A stretch of DNA of 38,558 nt from Gemmatimonadota bacterium. GTDB taxonomy: Bacteria > Gemmatimonadota > Gemmatimonadetes > Longimicrobiales > Gaopeijiaceae. A model generated the notes under the pieces. The model ran no database searches. It was given only the letters and a program-made list of their open reading frames with translations, and was not told the origin of the DNA. The position numbers were made by a program, and so were the translations under genes. Location of the stretch: NCBI GenBank assembly GCA_027623325.1, contig JAQBXY010000029.1, positions 1-38,558 of the forward strand. Reading direction: 5' to 3'. Shown here piece after piece: positions 34,227-38,558 of this stretch; the stretch's first letter is position 1; every line of letters begins with the position of its first letter.

Positions 34227-36345
34227 TGGATGCGGCTCCCGACGCCACACTCGTCTTCAGCTGCACGAGTCGGGGCCGAATGTCGGCCATCTTGTGACGG
34301 CACACACCGGTCTTCTCGATGAGCTGCACTTCGCAGACGTTGCAGCGGACACACTCGTGAAACGTGATCGCATTTCCACGGATCGCCCCCGTGGGGCACT
34401 TCTGTTCGCAGACCTTGCAGTGACTACACTGCTCGACGCGCCCGATCCGTTTCAACGACACGAGCGACACGACGCCCAACGCGGCTCCGAGCGGGCACGC
34501 GTATCGGCAGTAGAAACGAGGAACTATAGCGGACGCAACGAGAAAGAGGCCGGCGATGGCCCAAAGCAGGAGCGACGGACTCCGAAAGAAGACCGTTCCG
34601 AACGGTTCGAAGTACTGATAAAGGCTCACATGACTGCCAGCCAACGCAGGCACGACGATACTCGCCAACACTCCGTACTTCGCGTATAGCGCGATGTCGT
34701 GCGCTCGTTTGGGCAGGGGCCGCTGGTACCGGCGCGGCACGATCCGATCGATGACATCCTGCAGCGCACCGAAAGGACAGAGGAAGCCGCAGAACACGCG
34801 ACCCCAGACCAGCGTCGTGACAACCGTGAACGTGACCATCAAGAGCAGCGGGAGATCCCGGAGATAGACGCCGGTCCCGGCCCAGATTCCGCTGGTCACA
34901 TGAGATATCGAGAGGAAGCCGCCATCGATAAAGCCGAGGACGACAAGCGTGACCCCGAGCGATACCCAACGCAGAGACACTCCCTTGGTGAAGAACGCCG
35001 CCGTCCCCAACGAGAGTACGAGGAGCATGAGGGCGACCCGGCCCCACGAGGTATCCGAAAGGGTGCGCGCCAAGAGTGTCTCGTCCTCCGAGAACACGAA
35101 ATCGAACTCTTCCCCGGCTGATGGAGCAGCGGTGTCCGGAGCCTCCATAGCCACCTCGGCCTCGACCTCGGGCGTCGCAATAGAAGGAGGCGCATCGGCC
35201 ACCGATTCAGGCTCGGGAGCCTCCGCGATCTCGACGCTCGCCGGCGGTGAAGCGGATACCGCCGCTCGGGCCGCCTCGGCCTCAGCCTCGGCCAAGGCCA
35301 TCCGCGCCTCCCTCGTTACGTACTCGACGGAGTGCACACCGAACGCACCGACGTCGTATACGAAGCGGAACGGGCGGGTCACGTCGAGTTCGTCCCCTGC
35401 GAGCAAGAGCCCCACCATCGTGGCCTCTCCGGACACCACGCCTCCGGAAGGGAGTCCGAGCATGACCACGTCGGTGGACTCGATCGCGATGGTGTCACCG
35501 CCCTGTTCGATCGACCAACCCTCCTGGCGAAAGAGCCGGAGTCGAGAGCCATCGACCGCGTAAAGCATCAGGTGATCGGCGCCACCCCTTCGCTCCACCG
35601 CCCGCACCGCGCGCTCATAGAGCAGTGCCCCAAAGAAGTACTCCCCCACTCGATCGCCCTCGATGTACGCGAGCGAAATCCCGGCGGATCCTTCACCGGG
35701 CTCCGTGACCTCGAACCGCTGCACGATGCCCATTCTTCGGAGCTCGAACCACGACATCCCCACGAAGTCGACGACCGCGGAGGATGCCGCTGCACCGGTC
35801 GCCGAGTAGGCCGCAGCGACACGGCGTGCCGAATCTCGAACACCGCGCGACATCGCCCGCACGCTGATGGAGACCCGCGAGATGCCCTCGATGTCGTCCC
35901 ACAGCCGGAACGGGTCACCGATCGTCTTTCCGGCGAACTGTTCCTGAAAGCCGGGCGTACGCAAGAAGTCGCCCATGCTGCGCATGTACGACTCGTCGTA
36001 GTCGGTCACCCGGACCCCGGTGAGCGTACCATCGGGGAGCATGCCGACGAGCGCCTCGATAGGCCCGCTGTACCCATACTGTTCGGGAGGCAGGTCCGAG
36101 GTCAGGAAAACGTACCCGTGAAGCGTTTCCTGACCGTCGTCGCCCGTCCGGTACCCGGTGATGACCGGCGGTACTCCCGCGGCCTCGGTGAATCGATCCG
36201 CGAGAGGCATGACCTCGCGCACGAGCGACCACTCGATCCGGTTCACCCGTTGCCCGAGCGCCTCGCGCGCGCCGGACAGAACCAGCGTGAGGGTCAGAAC
36301 GACGACTGGCGCCAGCCGCAATGGAGCGGGGAGGGAACGCGACAT
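34219..36345 (-). CDS. NosR/NirI-like membrane flavo-iron-sulphur protein
   Basis: A 708-residue electron-transfer protein (Pseudomonas NosR is about 724). It has a signal peptide, an FMN-binding domain at about 60-180, a second extracytoplasmic domain, an Ala/Glu/Pro-rich linker (about 350-415), then about five membrane helices with CGFLCP (Cys519, Cys523) and CRYACP (Cys613, Cys617). The C terminus has two 4Fe-4S sites: Cys640, 643, 646, 650 and Cys665, 668, 671, 682. The FMN-acceptor region reads ISRVSISV at 155-162, where the usual is SGAT-like; Ser159 is the likely acceptor. No nosZ, nosD or nir gene is nearby, so it probably serves another redox system. ApbE overlaps its end by 8 bp. 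Confidence 0.88.
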   Translation of the reverse strand: MSRSLPAPLRLAPVVVLTLTLVLSGAREALGQRVNRIEWSLVREVMPLADRFTEAAGVPPVITGYRTGDDGQETLHGYVFLTSDLPPEQYGYSGPIEALVGMLPDGTLTGVRVTDYDESYMRSMGDFLRTPGFQEQFAGKTIGDPFRLWDDIEGISRVSISVRAMSRGVRDSARRVAAAYSATGAAASSAVVDFVGMSWFELRRMGIVQRFEVTEPGEGSAGISLAYIEGDRVGEYFFGALLYERAVRAVERRGGADHLMLYAVDGSRLRLFRQEGWSIEQGGDTIAIESTDVVMLGLPSGGVVSGEATMVGLLLAGDELDVTRPFRFVYDVGAFGVHSVEYVTREARMALAEAEAEAARAAVSASPPASVEIAEAPEPESVADAPPSIATPEVEAEVAMEAPDTAAPSAGEEFDFVFSEDETLLARTLSDTSWGRVALMLLVLSLGTAAFFTKGVSLRWVSLGVTLVVLGFIDGGFLSISHVTSGIWAGTGVYLRDLPLLLMVTFTVVTTLVWGRVFCGFLCPFGALQDVIDRIVPRRYQRPLPKRAHDIALYAKYGVLASIVVPALAGSHVSLYQYFEPFGTVFFRSPSLLLWAIAGLFLVASAIVPRFYCRYACPLGAALGVVSLVSLKRIGRVEQCSHCKVCEQKCPTGAIRGNAITFHECVRCNVCEVQLIEKTGVCRHKMADIRPRLVQLKTSVASGAASSV

Positions 36346-36410
36346 GGCGCGAGCATACGCCTGCCCCCCGAGCCCGGCAATCGACCCGGACTTCTCCGTA
36401 CGGCGAAGCC

Positions 36411-37238
36411 CTACCTAATGGAGCGTTGGCCTCGCACGATTCGAACCCCTCCGTTCGTGGTCACCGCACGGACGGTCCGACCTCCCTCGCCGAGGTTCAC
36501 GGACAGGCTACGTCCGATCCGCCCTTGTACCTGCACAGGAAAGTCCACGTCGATGCCACCGTTCACGGTGCCCGTCTCGAGTCGCGCCGAGTAATCGGAC
36601 GGTACACGTACGGTTACGCCCCCATTCGTCGTGGTTACGTCCAGCCCCTCGCCCCGCCACCGATCGCCGTCCAATTCGATTTGGACACCGCCATTCGTGG
36701 TGCGCCCCACGACGTCACCGCCGACACTCGTAAGATGAACACCCCCGTTCAGCGCCTCGAATTCGATTCGGCCCGTGACGCCGGTGATCCCAATGCCTCC
36801 GTTGAACGTCTCGAGATCGAGATCGGTCGACATGGGCACCATAATCTCCCAGCTGACGCCCCAATTCTCCCGCCGTTCGGTATCGGGTCCATCGGCGCTC
36901 AACCGCCCCCCGTCCATCGTCACGCGCACGCCGTCGGCGAGTTCCTGGGCACGCGTCTCGCTACGGGCGTTGGCCCACACCTTCGCTCGTACCGATACGA
37001 CGTCACGAGCCCATCCTTCGACGGTCACCCCACCGTTCATCCCACCATCGACGGCAATAAGACCGGGGTCAGCGAACTCAGACTCGAGCGCCAGACAGTA
37101 CCGATCGGAATCACGCCCGCCCCACTCCTCGTCGCACCACCCCACATCCGCCCGAGTCCACTGTGCGGCCGCCTCTCCGGCAACCCCAGCCCCCAATCCC
37201 ACCACCGCCAGCGCGCACCACACCCGGCTCCTCAACAT
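36411..37238 (-). CDS. Secreted NGG-repeat protein (DUF4097/adhesin-like beta-helix)
   Basis: A 275-residue protein with a signal peptide (ALAVVGLGAGVAGEAAAQ, cleavage near 26). The mature part has seven Asn-Gly-Gly turns (68, 146, 164, 182, 205, 226, 262), mostly followed by Val or Ile, at 18-36 residue spacing after 146, as in DUF4097-type beta-helical proteins. The ATG at 37238 has GAGGTGG upstream and begins the signal; the frame open to 37370 has neither. It is 65 bp upstream of the NosR-like gene on the same strand and divergent from the phosphatase-fold gene. Function unknown; these are often cell-surface or envelope-stress-linked. Confidence 0.72.
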   Translation of the reverse strand: MLRSRVWCALAVVGLGAGVAGEAAAQWTRADVGWCDEEWGGRDSDRYCLALESEFADPGLIAVDGGMNGGVTVEGWARDVVSVRAKVWANARSETRAQELADGVRVTMDGGRLSADGPDTERRENWGVSWEIMVPMSTDLDLETFNGGIGITGVTGRIEFEALNGGVHLTSVGGDVVGRTTNGGVQIELDGDRWRGEGLDVTTTNGGVTVRVPSDYSARLETGTVNGGIDVDFPVQVQGRIGRSLSVNLGEGGRTVRAVTTNGGVRIVRGQRSIR

Positions 37239-37325
37239 CGTCGCCACCTCATTCCACAGGGTCGTCCCTCTCCACACATCTGAGACAGAGGTTTGCGGCT
37301 GGGGGTTGCAGGGACCTGCACGGCC

Positions 37326-37363
37326 TACGTCGTCACGGACCGGAATTACGTAACGTGACGTAG
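37326..37363. promoter_or_regulatory. Nested inverted repeats in the divergent intergenic region
   Basis: The 195-bp gap (37239-37433) between the NGG-repeat gene and the phosphatase-fold gene holds GTCACG (37332-37337) facing CGTGAC (37354-37359), the perfect dyad TTACGTAA (37346-37353), and a flanking TACGT/ACGTA pair. A further TGCAGG-GA-CCTGCA dyad lies nearby, upstream of this cluster. These look like operator-type elements; no -35/-10 pair is certain. Confidence 0.35.
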
Positions 37364-37433
37364 CGACCAAGCCGCGCCCAAACTCCAGCTTCGGTGGACG
37401 AGAGCACCATTCGATTCACCACTGGAGGAAGTC

Positions 37434-38558
37434 ATGATCACGTCCCGTATTCTCTGGACTCGAGCGAGCCTCTGCCTCGTGGCATTGGGGAGTGCTGCGT
37501 GCCAGGATGTCGTCGAGTCACCCATCGCTCCCGAACTCAGTGTCGTGCACGGAAATCCCGGGCAGCCGGACGCGTTCGAGGTGTATTCCCAGAATCTCTA
37601 CCTCGGAGGCGACACTGGCCCCCTCTTCAGTCTCGACTTCACGAACATCGGAGCGATCCTGGCGGCGACCAACCAGTTCTGGAGCGACGTACAGGCAAGC
37701 AACATCCCGGAGCGCGCCGCCGAGATCGTAGACGAGATCGATGAGAGGCGGCCGCACGTAGTTTCGCTGCAGGAAGCCTTTCGCTTCGTCCTACTGAACG
37801 GGTCCTTTCAGCCCGTCGGCGGCCTAGACCTTCTCGCCGCAGTGGAATCGGAGATCGCGAACCGCGGGCTTCCCTACGAAGTGGCGGTAAGCCAGGAGGC
37901 GACGTCGTCGACTCTGCCGCTGGCCTTCTCGGGCGGCGCTCCGTCGCTCCTGCTCAACTTTACGGACCGTGTCGCCATTCTTCGGCGCACCGACGTAAAT
38001 GTGCTCGACATGGCCCAGGGACAGTACGCCGCTCGGTTCTCCCTCGGGCCGGTCACTTTGATTCGCGCGTGGGCCCGCCTGACCGTCGACCACCTCGGCA
38101 CACCTCATCACTTCGTCGCGACTCACCTGGAGACGCAGGCACTCGCCCCGGTCCAGGCTGGACAGGCCTACGAACTCGAGAACGTCGTCGTCGCCGGCCT
38201 GGACGGCGTCACGATCATCGCGGGCGACCTGAATTCGGACGCGGCGGCGGGGGCAGGATCCCCTTCCTGGACTCCGACGTATGACAGTTTCCTCGCGGCG
38301 GGCTTCACCGACGTATGGGCCACCGCCCCCGGTCCACGGCATGCGACGGGCGTCACCTGCTGCATGGCCGACGATCTGCTGGGCAACGCAACCCTGGACG
38401 AGCGAATCGACTTCGTGCTCGTTCGCTCCTCGGCCATCAGCAGCGATGAGCTACAGAGCAATCGCGGATGGTTCCGCGCCGAAGTCGTCGGCGACGAGCC
38501 TAACGACCGTACGCCAAGCGGCCTGTGGCCATCCGATCACGCGGGACTCGCGGCGCTG
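37434..38558 (+). CDS. Endonuclease/exonuclease/phosphatase-family lipoprotein, truncated by window end
   Basis: The frame is open from ATG 37434 to the last base (375 codons, no stop), so the gene is partial. GGAGGA lies four bases before the ATG. The N terminus is a lipoprotein signal (CLVALGSAAC, Cys23). The EEP fold motifs are in order: VSLQEAFRF (metal Glu), FVATHLETQ (His), IIAGDLNSDA (catalytic Asp/Asn), RIDFVLVR and PSDHAGLAA (general-base His). Family members cleave DNA, RNA, phospholipids or inositol phosphates; a surface nuclease or sphingomyelinase-like enzyme is possible. It is divergent from the NGG-repeat gene. Confidence 0.85.
   Translation, partial: MITSRILWTRASLCLVALGSAACQDVVESPIAPELSVVHGNPGQPDAFEVYSQNLYLGGDTGPLFSLDFTNIGAILAATNQFWSDVQASNIPERAAEIVDEIDERRPHVVSLQEAFRFVLLNGSFQPVGGLDLLAAVESEIANRGLPYEVAVSQEATSSTLPLAFSGGAPSLLLNFTDRVAILRRTDVNVLDMAQGQYAARFSLGPVTLIRAWARLTVDHLGTPHHFVATHLETQALAPVQAGQAYELENVVVAGLDGVTIIAGDLNSDAAAGAGSPSWTPTYDSFLAAGFTDVWATAPGPRHATGVTCCMADDLLGNATLDERIDFVLVRSSAISSDELQSNRGWFRAEVVGDEPNDRTPSGLWPSDHAGLAAL

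Overview
The window is about 38.6 kb of high-G+C bacterial chromosome. It is densely coded and shows no phage, insertion sequence or CRISPR. Many products carry lipoprotein or Sec/Tat export signals (M55 peptidase, both D-aminoacylases, TctC, CocE-like hydrolase, S9 peptidase, NosR-like protein). The RNase P RNA is a bacterial A-type RNA and the single tRNA does not encode its CCA end. This gene content recalls free-living peptide- and amino-acid-scavenging bacteria such as Gemmatimonadota or Acidobacteriota. That placement is an inference from gene style, not a database result.

Left end (1-6413). On the minus strand, a MarR regulator, an N-acyl-D-amino-acid deacylase and an M55 D-aminopeptidase form a likely operon. 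A perfect 15-bp palindrome (3559-3573) lies just upstream of the MarR start. A DinB-family protein, a secreted creatininase-family enzyme, a DUF456 membrane protein and a small lipoprotein follow.

Centre (6705-20375). Thirteen plus-strand genes run nose to tail with overlaps or gaps of at most 7 bp: retropepsin-like protease, RimK-type ATP-grasp ligase, AstE/AspA-type deacylase, a complete tripartite tricarboxylate transporter (TctC-B-A), a Tat-exported CocE/NonD hydrolase, a second D-aminoacylase, an enoyl-CoA hydratase, an ADP-forming acyl-CoA ligase, an ICMT-like methyltransferase, an archaeal-type riboflavin-kinase-like (DUF120) protein and a hemolysin-III family protein. The first ten suggest a pathway that imports and breaks down amide-linked acyl-amino acids or peptides and recovers the acyl part as acyl-CoA, next to a glutamate-ligation/removal module. 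This is the best candidate for an undescribed system in the window.

Middle right (20589-24644). A small membrane protein and a flavin monooxygenase are followed by a frameshifted gene remnant, tRNA-Arg(CCG) and rnpB, the two RNA genes each with a hairpin terminator. rnpB is transcribed divergently from an aminotransferase-V gene whose ATG is only about 31 bp away.

Right end (24673-38558). An NSS-type sodium symporter and an FAD oxidoreductase converge on a long minus-strand block. In transcription order that block reads: NGG-repeat secreted protein, NosR-like flavin/Fe-S membrane protein, ApbE flavin transferase, a secreted protein with a HipA/CotH-like kinase signature, S9 peptidase, glutamate/dicarboxylate symporter, YchF-like P-loop protein. 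The last gene, a lipoprotein endonuclease/exonuclease/phosphatase, runs off the window end.
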